This document shows, one piece after another, positions 1 through 8,952 of a stretch of DNA of 64,000 nt; position 1 is the stretch's first letter; every line of letters starts with the position of its first letter. The position numbers were made by a program, and so were the translations under genes. A model generated the notes under the pieces. The model was not told the DNA's origin, made no database searches, and worked only from the letters and a program-made list of their open reading frames with translations. The DNA is from Stutzerimonas stutzeri (lineage in GTDB: Bacteria; Pseudomonadota; Gammaproteobacteria; Enterobacterales; Pasteurellaceae): positions 1,550,001 to 1,614,000 of the forward strand of contig CABDVE010000001.1 of NCBI GenBank assembly GCA_901420285.1, in the 5' to 3' direction.

Positions 1-574
1 CATGCCGCAAAATGAATTAGGTCAGCGGGTAGGCAACGCCTTTAATGTGCGTTGGCAAAAATTGACTTCGACGGATGCCAACATCCGTTATTACAATTTA
101 GCCGCAGACGTGCCTTATTTCTTCCAAGAAAATGGTGCCGACGCAAATGCGCTTTATGTAGTAGCGAATCCTGATGAACTAGCGGAAATCAAAGGCTATC
201 TCACTAATAATAATGCAGCGAACGTAAAAATTTACGCCAGCTCGCGTTCTAACGCGGCGACCAATTCCGCTGACTACGCGGCGCAAATGAACGGCGTACA
301 ATTTAGCGATATTCCGTTCTTCAAAGAATCCTCCGGTACGCAATATAAAAAAGTAGCGGGTTCCACCGGCGGTGAATATCAATTAATGCGTTTATATGCG
401 ATGGGGTCCGACGCATGGTTATTAATTAACCACTTCAACGAATTACGCCAAGTGCCGGGCTATCGTTTAAACGGTTTAACCGGCGTATTGAGCGCGGGGC
501 CGAACTGTAACGTTGAGCGCGATATGACTTGGTTCCAATACCAAAACGCCAATGCGGTGCCAATTTCAAACTAG
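1..574 (+). CDS. lpoA: LpoA, penicillin-binding protein activator (C-terminal part)
   Basis: The last 190 or so residues of an LpoA/LppC-type outer-membrane lipoprotein. In this family the protein spans the periplasm and stimulates PBP1a-type peptidoglycan synthases. The visible part has the periplasmic-binding-protein-like fold signature, including stretches such as [18 protein letters not shown] and the terminal [11 protein letters not shown]. The lipoprotein signal and N-terminal TPR-like domain lie outside the window; the first ATG at position 2 is probably an internal Met. It ends with TAG one base before the yraN start, so the two are likely co-transcribed. A copy of the dispersed CAATGCGGTGC motif sits in its last codons (550-560). 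The order lpoA-yraN-diaA-dolP is conserved in gamma-proteobacteria, which supports the call. Confidence 0.9.
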   Translation, partial: MPQNELGQRVGNAFNVRWQKLTSTDANIRYYNLAADVPYFFQENGADANALYVVANPDELAEIKGYLTNNNAANVKIYASSRSNAATNSADYAAQMNGVQFSDIPFFKESSGTQYKKVAGSTGGEYQLMRLYAMGSDAWLLINHFNELRQVPGYRLNGLTGVLSAGPNCNVERDMTWFQYQNANAVPISN

Positions 575-575
575 A

Positions 576-935
576 ATGTTTTCCTTAAAACGTCGACAAG
601 GGGCGAGCTTTGAGCAACAAGCTCGCCTTTTTTTAGAATCAAAAGGCTTGCGTTTTATCGCCGCCAATCAAAATTTCAAATGCGGTGAACTTGATTTGAT
701 TATGCAAGACGGAGAAACCATTGTGTTCGTGGAAGTGCGTCAACGCTCCGACACACGTTTCGGTTCTGCCATAGACAGCGTGGACTGGCGCAAGCAACAA
801 AAATGGTTAGATGCGGCGAATCTTTGGCTTGCCGAACGTAACTTAAGTTTGGAAGATGCGAATTGCCGTTTCGATCTCGTCGCTTTTGGCCAAAATACGC
901 AAGATATTCAATGGATTGCTAATTTCCTCGATTAA
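576..935 (+). CDS. yraN: YraN, UPF0102 family endonuclease-like protein
   Basis: A 119-residue protein of the UPF0102/YraN family, a small restriction-endonuclease-like fold of unknown exact role. The core motif is visible: [10 protein letters not shown], then VFVEVRQR, matching the D-x(n)-E-x-K/R arrangement of PD-(D/E)XK-like proteins with the usual YraN wording (G-E-[IL]-D-L-I). I chose the ATG at 576, two bases after the lpoA stop, giving [16 protein letters not shown], a typical YraN N-terminus; the longer open frame overlaps lpoA. It is followed by diaA after 18 bases, so it probably shares its transcript. Confidence 0.88.
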   Translation: MFSLKRRQGASFEQQARLFLESKGLRFIAANQNFKCGELDLIMQDGETIVFVEVRQRSDTRFGSAIDSVDWRKQQKWLDAANLWLAERNLSLEDANCRFDLVAFGQNTQDIQWIANFLD

Positions 936-953
936 TTTTAAACATAACTTACT

Positions 954-1538
954 ATGTTACAAAACATTAAAGACATTTACAGCGAAAGCATTCAAATTCA
1001 AATTTCCGCCTCCAGCTTACTCACCGAAAATATCGCGAACGCCAGCCAAAAAGTGATTCAATGCTTGCTCGGTGGTAATAAAGTGATTGCTTGTGGCATT
1101 TCACGTTCTTATGCCAACGCGCAATTTTTGGTCTCTAATCTGCTCAATCGCTATGATATTGAGCGCCCAAGTTTTCCTTCCGTGTTATTAAGCTTAGAAA
1201 GTGCAGTGGGTTCTTCGTTAGTTTTTGATCAAAGAGCGGAGCTGCTCTATCAACATCAATTTAACGCCGTCGCCCAAACAGGCGACTTACTGCTTGCCTT
1301 TGCTCCCCTCGGCTCGGAAAAAGTCGTGTTAAACACTATCGCCAATGCGGTCGGCAAAGAAATCGGCGTGATTGCGTTAACCGGTTCGAATAATGATGCA
1401 ATTCAAGGTTTACTGGCGGAAGAAGATCTTGAAATTTCTATTCCGACCAATAAAGAAACTCGGATTTTGGAAAACCATTTATTCGTAATCAATGCGATTT
1501 GCGAATTGATAGATCAGACCTTGTTTCCACGCGCTTGA
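954..1538 (+). CDS. diaA: DiaA, DnaA initiator-associating protein (SIS domain)
   Basis: A 194-residue SIS-domain protein. DiaA binds DnaA and promotes ordered assembly at oriC; it is related to phosphoheptose isomerase GmhA but is not thought to be an enzyme. The sequence shows the SIS fold: GGNKVIACGISRSYANAQF, then DLLLAFAPLGSEKVVLNTI and IGVIALTGSNNDAIQGLL, and the C-terminal ENHLFVINAICELID typical of DiaA. Position between yraN and dolP is the conserved context and favours DiaA over GmhA. No strong ribosome binding site precedes the ATG, which fits translation within an operon. Confidence 0.9.
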   Translation: MLQNIKDIYSESIQIQISASSLLTENIANASQKVIQCLLGGNKVIACGISRSYANAQFLVSNLLNRYDIERPSFPSVLLSLESAVGSSLVFDQRAELLYQHQFNAVAQTGDLLLAFAPLGSEKVVLNTIANAVGKEIGVIALTGSNNDAIQGLLAEEDLEISIPTNKETRILENHLFVINAICELIDQTLFPRA

Positions 1539-1618
1539 CAGGATAATGATTGCCCGCCAAACTATTCTCCGATTTATTTGACTAACTCGTTGATTCATTA
1601 ACATAAAAGGAGAAAACA

Positions 1619-2200
1619 ATGACCTTCACTCCATTTAAAAAATTTGCCTTTATTTTGGGCGCATCGGTTATGTTACAAGGCTGTGTGGCGGCAGTGCTCG
1701 GCGGTGCCGCGGCCGGTGCAAAAGTGGCAACGGATCCCCGCACTGTCGGCACGCAAGTAGATGATGAAACCTTAGAGTTAAAAGTCGAAAACGCCTTGGA
1801 TAAAGACGCGCAAATCAGATCAGAAGCGCGCATCAATGCGGTGTCCTACAGCGGGCGCGTATTATTGATTGGTCAGGTACCAACCGCAAGCACAAAAGAG
1901 ACGGCAACCAGTTTAACCCAAGGCGTGCTTGGTGTAACCGAAGTTTATAACGAATTACAGATCGGTCCGAAAGTGGACTTAGCGCAAATCAGTCAAGACG
2001 GTTGGATTACCACACAAGTGAAATCCAAAATGTTGGTTGACGATCGCGTTAAAACCACCGACGTAAAAGTCATCACTGAGAAAGGGGAAGTCTTCCTACT
2101 CGGTAATGTAACCCAAGCTCAAGGCAATGCGGCAGCGGAAATTGCCAGTAAAATCAGTGGTGTTAAGCGCGTGGTGAAAGTTTTTAAAGTATTAAATTAA
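1619..2200 (+). CDS. dolP: DolP (YraP), outer-membrane BON-domain lipoprotein
   Basis: A 193-residue lipoprotein with two BON domains, homologous to E. coli DolP/YraP, which works at the outer membrane and supports envelope integrity and the BAM complex. The lipobox is LQGC with Cys22 after a short hydrophobic segment (FAFILGASVM). BON1 covers about residues 45-115 (LELKVENALDKDAQI, RVLLIGQVPT) and BON2 about 120-190 (ITTQVKSKMLVDDRV, EVFLLGNVTQAQG, VKRVVKVFKVLN). A good ribosome binding site (AAAAGGAG) stands 6 bases before the ATG. It is followed by a stem-loop terminator, so this is the end of the lpoA-dolP transcript. Confidence 0.92.
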   Translation: MTFTPFKKFAFILGASVMLQGCVAAVLGGAAAGAKVATDPRTVGTQVDDETLELKVENALDKDAQIRSEARINAVSYSGRVLLIGQVPTASTKETATSLTQGVLGVTEVYNELQIGPKVDLAQISQDGWITTQVKSKMLVDDRVKTTDVKVITEKGEVFLLGNVTQAQGNAAAEIASKISGVKRVVKVFKVLN

Positions 2201-2227
2201 TCACAAACTTTTCTATTATCCATTTCT

Positions 2228-2267
2228 CAATGCGGTCATAAAAACAACATTTCTTGACCGCATTTTT
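2228..2267 (+). terminator. Stem-loop terminator after dolP
   Basis: Perfect 10-bp inverted repeat AATGCGGTCA (2229-2238) and TGACCGCATT (2255-2264) followed by a T run. The stem resembles the dispersed AATGCGGT motif of this genome rather than a canonical uptake signal pair. Confidence 0.75.
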
Positions 2268-2387
2268 GTCCTTTTTCAAGTAAAAAATTCACAAACTGAT
2301 AATTTTTCAAAAACTGTTTGTTTTTAAATAAGTTATCTCTTGTCAATCATTTCAAGAAAAAATTTATCGCTTGATCCGCCTCAAAAA

Positions 2388-2434
2388 ACACATTATCTTG
2401 TGCGCTATTCTTTTCCGAGCACAATATCTTGTGT
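2388..2434 (+). promoter_or_regulatory. Pair of NrdR boxes upstream of nrdA
   Basis: Two near-identical 16-mers: ACACATTATCTTGTGC (2388-2403) and GCACAATATCTTGTGT (2419-2434). They are 31 bp apart start to start, three helical turns, as expected for paired NrdR boxes that repress ribonucleotide reductase genes. The NrdR gene itself is at 27482-27931. The nrdA start codon is 30 bases downstream of the second box. Confidence 0.85.
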
Positions 2435-2464
2435 TTAAAAATTATTATAACAAGGCTCATACTC

Positions 2465-4735
2465 ATGAATAAAAGCTTAATGGTCACCAAACGAGACGGC
2501 ACACTGGAACCAATTAACCTCGATAAAATCCATCGCGTGATTACCTGGGCGGCAGAAGGGCTGGACAATGTGTCCGTGTCGCAAGTGGAATTGCGTTCTC
2601 ACATTCAGTTTTATGAAGGTATTCGTACCTCCGATATTCACGAAACCATTATCAAAGCAGCTGCGGACTTAATCAGCAAAGATACGCCGGATTATCAATA
2701 CCTTGCCGCGCGCCTTGCGGTATTCCATTTGCGTAAAAAAGCCTACGGCCATTTCGATCCGCCGCGTTTATACGATCATGTGAAAAAACTCGTGCGCATG
2801 GGCAAATACGATCACGCCCTATTAGATGATTACACCCGTGAAGAATGGGACGAAATGGACGGTTTTATCGACCATTGGCGCGACATGACGTTCTCTTATG
2901 CAGCAGTGAAACAATTAGAAGGCAAATATTTAGTCCAAAACCGCGTGACCGGTGAGATCTACGAATCTGCACAATTCCTCTATTTATTAGTGGCGGCAAG
3001 TCTGTTCTCCAAATACCCGCAAGAAACCCGTTTGGATTATATCCGTCGTTTCTACGATGCGACCTCCACCTTCAAAATTTCCTTGCCAACCCCAATCATG
3101 GCAGGCGTACGTACGCCAACCCGTCAATTCAGCTCTTGCGTGTTGATTGAATGTGGCGACAGCTTAGATTCCATTAACGCCACCGCCTCTGCCATCGTGA
3201 AATACGTTTCTCAACGTGCCGGTATCGGTGTGAATGCCGGTGCGATTCGTGCGCTAGGTAGCCCAATTCGTGGCGGCGAAGCGTTCCATACCGGTTGTAT
3301 TCCGTTCTATAAATATTTCCAAACTGCCGTGAAATCTTGTTCTCAAGGAGGCGTACGTGGCGGTGCGGCAACCGTGTATTACCCGATTTGGCACTTAGAA
3401 GTAGAAAGCCTGTTGGTGTTGAAAAACAACCGTGGTGTGGAAGACAACCGCGTGCGTCACATGGACTACGGCGTACAGCTCAATAAATTAATGTATCAAC
3501 GCTTAATCAAAGGCGGCGACATTACCCTATTCAGCCCGTCCGACGTGCCGGGACTTTACGAAGCGTTCTTTGCGGATCAAGACAAGTTTGAAGAGCTTTA
3601 CGTACAATACGAGCAGGGTCCGTCCATTCGTAAACGTACCGTAAAAGCCGTGGAATTGTTCTCTTTATTAATGCAAGAACGCGCTTCCACCGGTCGTATT
3701 TACATTCACAACGTGGATCACTGCAATACCCACTCGCCATTCGATCCGAAAGTGGCACCGGTGCGTCAATCTAATCTTTGTTTGGAAATCGCTTTACCAA
3801 CCAAACCGTTAAGCCACATTAACGATGAAGAAGGCGAAATCGCCCTTTGTACCCTTTCCGCCTTTAACTTGGGCAAATTGGACAACTTAGACGAGCTAGA
3901 CAATTTAGCGGATCTTGCAGTGCGTGCGTTAGATGCCTTATTGGATTACCAAGATTATCCGGTGATTGCGGCAAAACGCAGTTCCCTTGCCCGTCGTTCT
4001 TTAGGTATCGGCGTCATTAACTACGCATACTACTTGGCGAAACACGGCGTGCGCTATTCTGACGGCAGTGCCAACGATTTAACTCACCGCACTTTCGAAG
4101 CCATTCAATATTACTTATTGAAAGCCTCCATGAACTTGGCGAAAGAACAAGGCGCGTGTGAATATTTCCATGAAACCACTTACGCACAAGGCATTTTACC
4201 GATCGATACGTACAAAAAAGACATCGACAGCTTAACCTCCGAGCCTTTGCATTACGACTGGGAAAGCCTACGCCGTGACATTCAAGAATTCGGCTTGCGC
4301 AACTCTACCCTCACCGCCCTCATGCCGTCGGAAACCTCTTCTCAGATTTCCAACGCCACCAACGGTATCGAACCGCCACGCGGCCATGTGAGCGTCAAAG
4401 CTTCGAAAGACGGTATTTTGAAACAAGTGGTGCCGGATTATGAAAACCTTGGCGAAAACTACGAATTGCTTTGGGACATCCCAGGCAACGACGGCTACTT
4501 GCACTTGGTCGGCATCATGCAAAAATTCGTAGACCAAGCCATCTCCGCCAACACCAACTACGATCCGAAACGTTTTGAAGACGGCAAAGTACCGATGAAA
4601 GTGTTGTTAAAAGATCTATTAACCGCTTACAAATACGGCTTAAAAACCCTCTACTACCAAAACACCCGTGATGGTGCCGAAGACAGCCAAGAAGATTTAG
4701 ATGACGGCTGTGCTGGTGGGGCGTGTAAGATTTAA
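2465..4735 (+). CDS. nrdA: Ribonucleoside-diphosphate reductase class Ia, alpha subunit
   Basis: A 756-residue NrdA, almost collinear with the 761-residue E. coli protein. It reduces ribonucleoside diphosphates to deoxyribonucleotides with the NrdB tyrosyl radical. The N-terminal ATP-cone is present (VTKRDGTLEPINLDKIHRVI), then the ten-stranded barrel with PTRQFSSCVLIECGDSLDSI (redox Cys), SNLCLEIALPT (radical and redox Cys), and the C-terminal CAGGACKI pair that receives electrons from thioredoxin or glutaredoxin. The start at 2465 gives MNKSLMVTKRDG, as in E. coli; an upstream in-frame start at 2429 overlaps an NrdR box and is rejected. nrdB does not follow directly: an unrelated gene is inserted between them. 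Confidence 0.98.
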   Translation: MNKSLMVTKRDGTLEPINLDKIHRVITWAAEGLDNVSVSQVELRSHIQFYEGIRTSDIHETIIKAAADLISKDTPDYQYLAARLAVFHLRKKAYGHFDPPRLYDHVKKLVRMGKYDHALLDDYTREEWDEMDGFIDHWRDMTFSYAAVKQLEGKYLVQNRVTGEIYESAQFLYLLVAASLFSKYPQETRLDYIRRFYDATSTFKISLPTPIMAGVRTPTRQFSSCVLIECGDSLDSINATASAIVKYVSQRAGIGVNAGAIRALGSPIRGGEAFHTGCIPFYKYFQTAVKSCSQGGVRGGAATVYYPIWHLEVESLLVLKNNRGVEDNRVRHMDYGVQLNKLMYQRLIKGGDITLFSPSDVPGLYEAFFADQDKFEELYVQYEQGPSIRKRTVKAVELFSLLMQERASTGRIYIHNVDHCNTHSPFDPKVAPVRQSNLCLEIALPTKPLSHINDEEGEIALCTLSAFNLGKLDNLDELDNLADLAVRALDALLDYQDYPVIAAKRSSLARRSLGIGVINYAYYLAKHGVRYSDGSANDLTHRTFEAIQYYLLKASMNLAKEQGACEYFHETTYAQGILPIDTYKKDIDSLTSEPLHYDWESLRRDIQEFGLRNSTLTALMPSETSSQISNATNGIEPPRGHVSVKASKDGILKQVVPDYENLGENYELLWDIPGNDGYLHLVGIMQKFVDQAISANTNYDPKRFEDGKVPMKVLLKDLLTAYKYGLKTLYYQNTRDGAEDSQEDLDDGCAGGACKI

Positions 4736-4745
4736 TAAAATATAG

Positions 4746-4798
4746 GTGCGGTAATATCTTTATCTTAAAAATCTCTTTAAATCTAACCGCACTTTTTT
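4746..4798 (+). terminator. Weak uptake-signal hairpin between nrdA and the inserted gene
   Basis: GTGCGGT (4746-4752) pairs with ACCGCAC (4786-4792), the latter part of an exact USS complement ACCGCACTT (4786-4794) followed by a T run. The loop is long (33 bases), so termination efficiency is uncertain. It could partly uncouple nrdA from the genes downstream. Confidence 0.4.
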
Positions 4799-4814
4799 GT
4801 TAAGGAAAATGCAT

Positions 4815-5687
4815 ATGTCCAAACCAATTTCAACAATAAAAACTACAGCGGAAATATTAAAAACAACAACCGAAGTAATGAAACCTGATTCTGTTGCTGA
4901 AATACATGCATTACAGCATAGTGATGATCCTAGATTACAAAATGCAGGTAACTATGAAGCTGACACGAAGCAAAAAGTAGCAGAAGCGAAAAATTTACTC
5001 GTTACATTAGTTCATTCAGGATTAGTGTTACCTATAAAAATGACTAAAAGTGCTATTGTTAAGATAGTTGAAAGTTTCTCTCTTCATTCTGAAAGTACTA
5101 AGCAAGCTATTAACCAGAAAATTGAAAGTTTAAAAAATCAAGGTATTCTTTCTGGTAAAATTTCATCAATTCCCGCTTTTGCGGATATGGCTGAAAGATT
5201 AGTTTATTTAGATGAAGAACCTGATTTAAAGCAAATGTTTGAAGACTTACTTGTTAGTACTGTTGACTCTACTAAAACAGATATAAACCATCCAGCGTAC
5301 GTAGAAATCTTAAAACAAATAACTAATCAAGAAGCATTAAATCTGAAGAAAATATTTTCGTTCTCAGATGATATACCTATTTGCAATGTACATTTGGTAG
5401 ATAAGAAAGCCGATAACTATACGTTATATAAAGAGTATCTACTTATTAGTGAGCTAAGTGATATACCAAAAAGAGAATTAGAAAATTGGGAGAGATTAAA
5501 ATTAATATCTATATCAATAGGTAATTCAACCCTCGCAGAAGAAGGTTGCTATGATTACGGTAAGGATATATTAAAATCTTATAACGCTGAAATACCAGAA
5601 TCAAAAACTCTAGAGCTAGAAAAAGGATATCTGTCTTTTACTGAATTTGGCAAAAATTTTGCCAAAGCTGTTGGCATAATAGAATAG
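4815..5687 (+). CDS. DUF4393 / Abi-alpha-like protein inserted between nrdA and nrdB
   Basis: A 290-residue protein resembling the DUF4393 (Abi-alpha) family, some members of which are linked to abortive phage infection. Family-like features are [19 protein letters not shown] near residue 160 and the C-terminal [16 protein letters not shown]. An N-terminal alpha-helical stretch (about 35-80, [20 protein letters not shown]) may associate with membrane or pack as a bundle. I chose ATG 4815, 8 bases after AAGGA; ATG 4809 is too close to it. The gene is clearly more AT-rich than nrdA and nrdB and lies in the operon 10 bases before nrdB, so it looks acquired. Function is inferred from family resemblance only. 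Confidence 0.7.
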   Translation: MSKPISTIKTTAEILKTTTEVMKPDSVAEIHALQHSDDPRLQNAGNYEADTKQKVAEAKNLLVTLVHSGLVLPIKMTKSAIVKIVESFSLHSESTKQAINQKIESLKNQGILSGKISSIPAFADMAERLVYLDEEPDLKQMFEDLLVSTVDSTKTDINHPAYVEILKQITNQEALNLKKIFSFSDDIPICNVHLVDKKADNYTLYKEYLLISELSDIPKRELENWERLKLISISIGNSTLAEEGCYDYGKDILKSYNAEIPESKTLELEKGYLSFTEFGKNFAKAVGIIE

Positions 5688-5697
5688 GAAAACAAAA

Positions 5698-6828
5698 ATG
5701 GCATACACCACTTTCTCACAAAATAAAAACGACCAACTCAAAGAACCGATGTTCTTCGGTCAAAACGTTAATGTTGCCCGTTACGATCAACAAAAATATG
5801 AGACCTTTGAAAAGCTCATTGAAAAACAACTTTCCTTCTTCTGGCGTCCGGAAGAAGTGGATGTGTCGCAAGACCGCATCGACTACGCGGCGTTGCCTGA
5901 ACATGAAAAACACATTTTCATCAGCAACTTAAAATATCAAACCTTGTTGGATTCCATTCAAGGTCGTAGCCCGAACGTGGCATTGTTGCCGTTGGTGTCA
6001 ATTCCGGAATTAGAAACCTGGATCGAAACGTGGACGTTCTCCGAAACCATCCATTCCCGTTCTTACACCCACATCATTCGTAACATTGTGAACGACCCGT
6101 CTGTCGTGTTTGATGACATCGTGACTAACGAAGAAATCATCAAACGCGCACGTGACATTTCTTCTTACTACGACGATTTAATCCGCGACAGCCAACTTTA
6201 CAGCCTGTACGGCGAAGGCACTTACACAGTAGATGGCAAAGAATGTGTTGTCACCTTACGTAATTTGAAAAAACAACTTTACCTTTGCTTAATGAGCGTG
6301 AATGCGCTTGAAGCCATTCGTTTCTATGTGTCTTTCGCCTGTTCCTTTGCCTTTGCGGAACGTCAATTAATGGAAGGCAATGCGAAAATCATTAAATTTA
6401 TCGCACGTGATGAAGCCTTGCACTTAACCGGCACGCAGCATATTTTAAACATTATGGCGGCAGGTCAAGACGATCCGGAAATGGCGGAAATTGCGGAAGA
6501 ATGTAAACAGGAAGCCTACGATTTATTCTTAGCGGCAGCAGAACAAGAAAAAGACTGGGCGGATTATTTGTTTAAAGACGGTTCTATGATCGGTTTGAAC
6601 AGAGACATTTTGGTGCAATACGTGGAATACATCACTAATATCCGTATGCAGGCGGTCGGTTTGCCATTGCCATTCCAAGCGCGCTCCAACCCGATTCCGT
6701 GGATCAACGCCTGGTTGGTTTCCGACAACGTACAAGTGGCGCCGCAAGAAGTGGAAGTGAGTTCTTATCTTGTCGGTCAAATTGACTCCAAAGTGGACAC
6801 CAAAGATTTCGACGATTTCGATCTCTAA
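5698..6828 (+). CDS. nrdB: Ribonucleoside-diphosphate reductase class Ia, beta subunit
   Basis: A 376-residue NrdB, the same length as the E. coli protein. It houses the di-iron centre and the stable tyrosyl radical that starts catalysis in NrdA. The radical tyrosine is Tyr123 in [14 protein letters not shown] (E. coli Tyr122 without Met). Iron ligands are in FWRPEEVD, the [10 protein letters not shown] helix, [14 protein letters not shown] and [13 protein letters not shown]. The C-terminal tail ([13 protein letters not shown], then DFDDFDL) is the part that docks onto NrdA. It would normally follow nrdA directly; here it follows the inserted DUF4393 gene by 10 bases, so it relies on read-through of that gene or on an unseen promoter within it. 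Confidence 0.98.
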   Translation: MAYTTFSQNKNDQLKEPMFFGQNVNVARYDQQKYETFEKLIEKQLSFFWRPEEVDVSQDRIDYAALPEHEKHIFISNLKYQTLLDSIQGRSPNVALLPLVSIPELETWIETWTFSETIHSRSYTHIIRNIVNDPSVVFDDIVTNEEIIKRARDISSYYDDLIRDSQLYSLYGEGTYTVDGKECVVTLRNLKKQLYLCLMSVNALEAIRFYVSFACSFAFAERQLMEGNAKIIKFIARDEALHLTGTQHILNIMAAGQDDPEMAEIAEECKQEAYDLFLAAAEQEKDWADYLFKDGSMIGLNRDILVQYVEYITNIRMQAVGLPLPFQARSNPIPWINAWLVSDNVQVAPQEVEVSSYLVGQIDSKVDTKDFDDFDL

Positions 6829-6860
6829 TCGGCTCTTCTTAACTTTATATTAAGGTTATA

Positions 6861-6913
6861 AAATAGGACCGCATTGAATGCCCGTCTGACGGGGCTCCAA
6901 TGCGGTCCTATTT
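6861..6913. repeat. Long palindromic element between convergent nrdB and folE
   Basis: A perfect 16-bp inverted repeat, AAATAGGACCGCATTG (6861-6876) and CAATGCGGTCCTATTT (6898-6913), encloses an inner hairpin built on GCCCGTCTGACGGGG. It is the longest-stemmed member of the AGCACCGCATTG family in this window, here with GGACC in place of GCACC. It lies between converging genes and probably acts as a two-way terminator. Confidence 0.75.
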
Positions 6914-6926
6914 CATAATGTCATTT

Positions 6927-7598
6927 TTACTTCCGAATTGTCGCCAAAAATTCTTTACGCGTATCGCGATCTTGCAAAAACACGCCGCCGTAAGCAGACG
7001 TTACCGTATAGCTGTGGGTATCTTTAATGCCGCGTGCTTTCACGCAAAAGTGAGTCGCTTTCACATACACCGCCACATCATCAGTTTCCAAAATGGTTTG
7101 AAACGCAACCAAAAGCTGCTCGGTTAAACGCTCTTGGACTTGCGGGCGTTGCGCGAAAAAAGACACGATACGGTTAATTTTAGAAAGCCCGATAACCCAA
7201 TCTTTCGGGTAATAGGCCACACAAACTTGCCCGTCAATAGTGACAAAATGATGCTCGCAAGTACTCGTCAACGTAATATCGTTCACTTGCACCATTTCGC
7301 TCACTTTCATTTGATTTTTGATTTTCGTCATTTTCGGAAAATTGGCGTAATCCATTCCGCTAAAAATTTCATCGATAAACATTTTCGCCAATCGATTCGG
7401 CGTTTCTTCCAAGCTATCATCTCGCAAATCAAGCCCAATCAACGCCATCACTTCGCGCATATGTTTTGCAATTCCCGTACGGCGTTTCTCTTTGCTTTGC
7501 GCGGGATCAAGCATCGGCGTTTCAATCCCCTTGGCAATCAAGGCATTGCGCACGCTAACCGCATCAGAAGAGAGAATATCGGGTGAAATTTCGTTCAT
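6927..7598 (-). CDS. folE: GTP cyclohydrolase I
   Basis: A 223-residue FolE, which converts GTP to dihydroneopterin triphosphate, the first step of folate (and pterin) synthesis. The zinc site and catalytic region are clear: [45 protein letters not shown] and [12 protein letters not shown]. Length matches E. coli (222). The start at 7598 gives [20 protein letters not shown] with an AGGAAAG-type binding site upstream; the longer frame to 7712 crosses the divergent promoter region and is rejected. moeA starts 137 bases away on the other strand, so promoters of both lie in that gap. Confidence 0.97.
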   Translation of the reverse strand: MNEISPDILSSDAVSVRNALIAKGIETPMLDPAQSKEKRRTGIAKHMREVMALIGLDLRDDSLEETPNRLAKMFIDEIFSGMDYANFPKMTKIKNQMKVSEMVQVNDITLTSTCEHHFVTIDGQVCVAYYPKDWVIGLSKINRIVSFFAQRPQVQERLTEQLLVAFQTILETDDVAVYVKATHFCVKARGIKDTHSYTVTSAYGGVFLQDRDTRKEFLATIRK

Positions 7599-7735
7599 AA
7601 CAATCTTTCCTAAAAAAATGATGCGGTATTCTAGCAAAGGACAGACGGCTGGTAAAATGAGAAAAATTGCTAATTTGAATGAATCCGCCTTTAGCGATAG
7701 AATGACCGACAATTTTTCTCAAATAAGGATTTTCT

Positions 7736-8950
7736 ATGCTTACATTGGAACAAGCCCGTGCGCAAATGCTTGAACAATTAACCTTTCCGACTCAAAGCGA
7801 AACCCTCAATTTACAAGACGCCGCCAATCGAATTTGTGCCGAAGACGTGATTTCACCGATTAATGTGCCTTCCTTCGATAACTCGGCCATGGACGGTTAT
7901 GCCGTGCGTTTAGCGGATTTGCAGAAATCTTTAACACTTTCCGTGGCGGGCAAATCCTTTGCCGGCAAGCCGTTTCAAGACGAATGGTCGCCGCTTAGTG
8001 CAGTGAGAATTATGACCGGCGCAATGCTCCCGGAAGGCGCCGATGCGGTGCTGATGCAAGAAGACGCCGTAGTGAATGAAGACGGCAGCGTAACATTTAC
8101 CAAACTGCCAAAACCGAACCAAAATATTCGCCGCATCGGCGAAGACGTAAAAAAAGGCGACATCGTGCTGCAACAAGGCGCACCACTCAATGCGGTGTCG
8201 TTGCCGCTGTTGGCCTCCCTTGGTATTGCCGAAGTAAAATGTTACCGCCGTTTAAAAGTCGCCGTACTTTCTACTGGCGACGAACTGGTGGAAGTAGGCA
8301 AACCGTTACAAGCGGGACAAATTTACGACACTAACCGTTTCACCGTGAAATTATTATTAGAAAAGCTCCATTGCGAAGTAATTGATTTCGGTGTTTTACC
8401 AGACAATGAAGCGGAATTTGAAAAAGCCTTTATCGCTGCACAACGCCAAGCGGATTTAGTACTCACCAGCGGCGGTGTTTCCGTGGGTGAAGCGGATTTC
8501 ACCAAAGCCGTATTGGAAAAAATCGGCCAAGTGAATTTCTGGAAAATCGCCATAAAACCCGGTAAGCCCTTCGCTTTCGGTAAATTGGACAACGCGTGGT
8601 TCTGCGGTTTGCCGGGCAATCCGGTTTCTGCGTTGGTCACCTTTTACCAACTAGTGCAACCGCTTATCGCCAAACTGCAAGGACAAAAATATTGGAAAAA
8701 TCCGCCACACTTGCAAGCCGTTGCCGTGGCTAATTTGAAAAAAGCACCGGGACGTTTAGATTTTCAGCGTGGTTTTTATCAAGTGAATGCGCAAGGCCAA
8801 ATTGAAGTACAACCGGTCGGTTTCCAAGGCTCACATCTGTTTAGCGCGTTTGTAAAAAGTAACTGTTTTATCGTATTGGAACAAGAACGCGGCAATGTGG
8901 CAGCGGGTGAAACAGTAACCATTGAACCCTTCAACCATCTTTTGAGTTAA
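7736..8950 (+). CDS. moeA: Molybdopterin molybdenumtransferase MoeA
   Basis: A 404-residue MoeA, which inserts molybdate into adenylylated molybdopterin to make the molybdenum cofactor. Landmarks are SFDNSAMDGYAVR near residue 45, the MoCF/gephyrin-like domain with VAVLSTGDELVEVG and DLVLTSGGVSVGEADF, PGKPFAFGKLD and the GLPGNPVSALVTFYQL loop, then the C-terminal beta domain. Only 2 bases separate its stop from the moeB start, so the pair is one operon. A variant of the dispersed motif occurs at 8041-8052. Confidence 0.97.
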   Translation: MLTLEQARAQMLEQLTFPTQSETLNLQDAANRICAEDVISPINVPSFDNSAMDGYAVRLADLQKSLTLSVAGKSFAGKPFQDEWSPLSAVRIMTGAMLPEGADAVLMQEDAVVNEDGSVTFTKLPKPNQNIRRIGEDVKKGDIVLQQGAPLNAVSLPLLASLGIAEVKCYRRLKVAVLSTGDELVEVGKPLQAGQIYDTNRFTVKLLLEKLHCEVIDFGVLPDNEAEFEKAFIAAQRQADLVLTSGGVSVGEADFTKAVLEKIGQVNFWKIAIKPGKPFAFGKLDNAWFCGLPGNPVSALVTFYQLVQPLIAKLQGQKYWKNPPHLQAVAVANLKKAPGRLDFQRGFYQVNAQGQIEVQPVGFQGSHLFSAFVKSNCFIVLEQERGNVAAGETVTIEPFNHLLS

Positions 8951-8952
8951 TC

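Noticed and set aside
6877-6897. GCCCGTCTGAC in the nrdB-folE palindrome as a Neisseria DUS
   Set aside because: Only part of the DUS core matches, and the bases are explained by the inner hairpin of the repeat element.
7134-7586. A 150-codon plus-strand frame opposite folE
   Set aside because: Antisense shadow of a well-supported folE; no family match and poor start.
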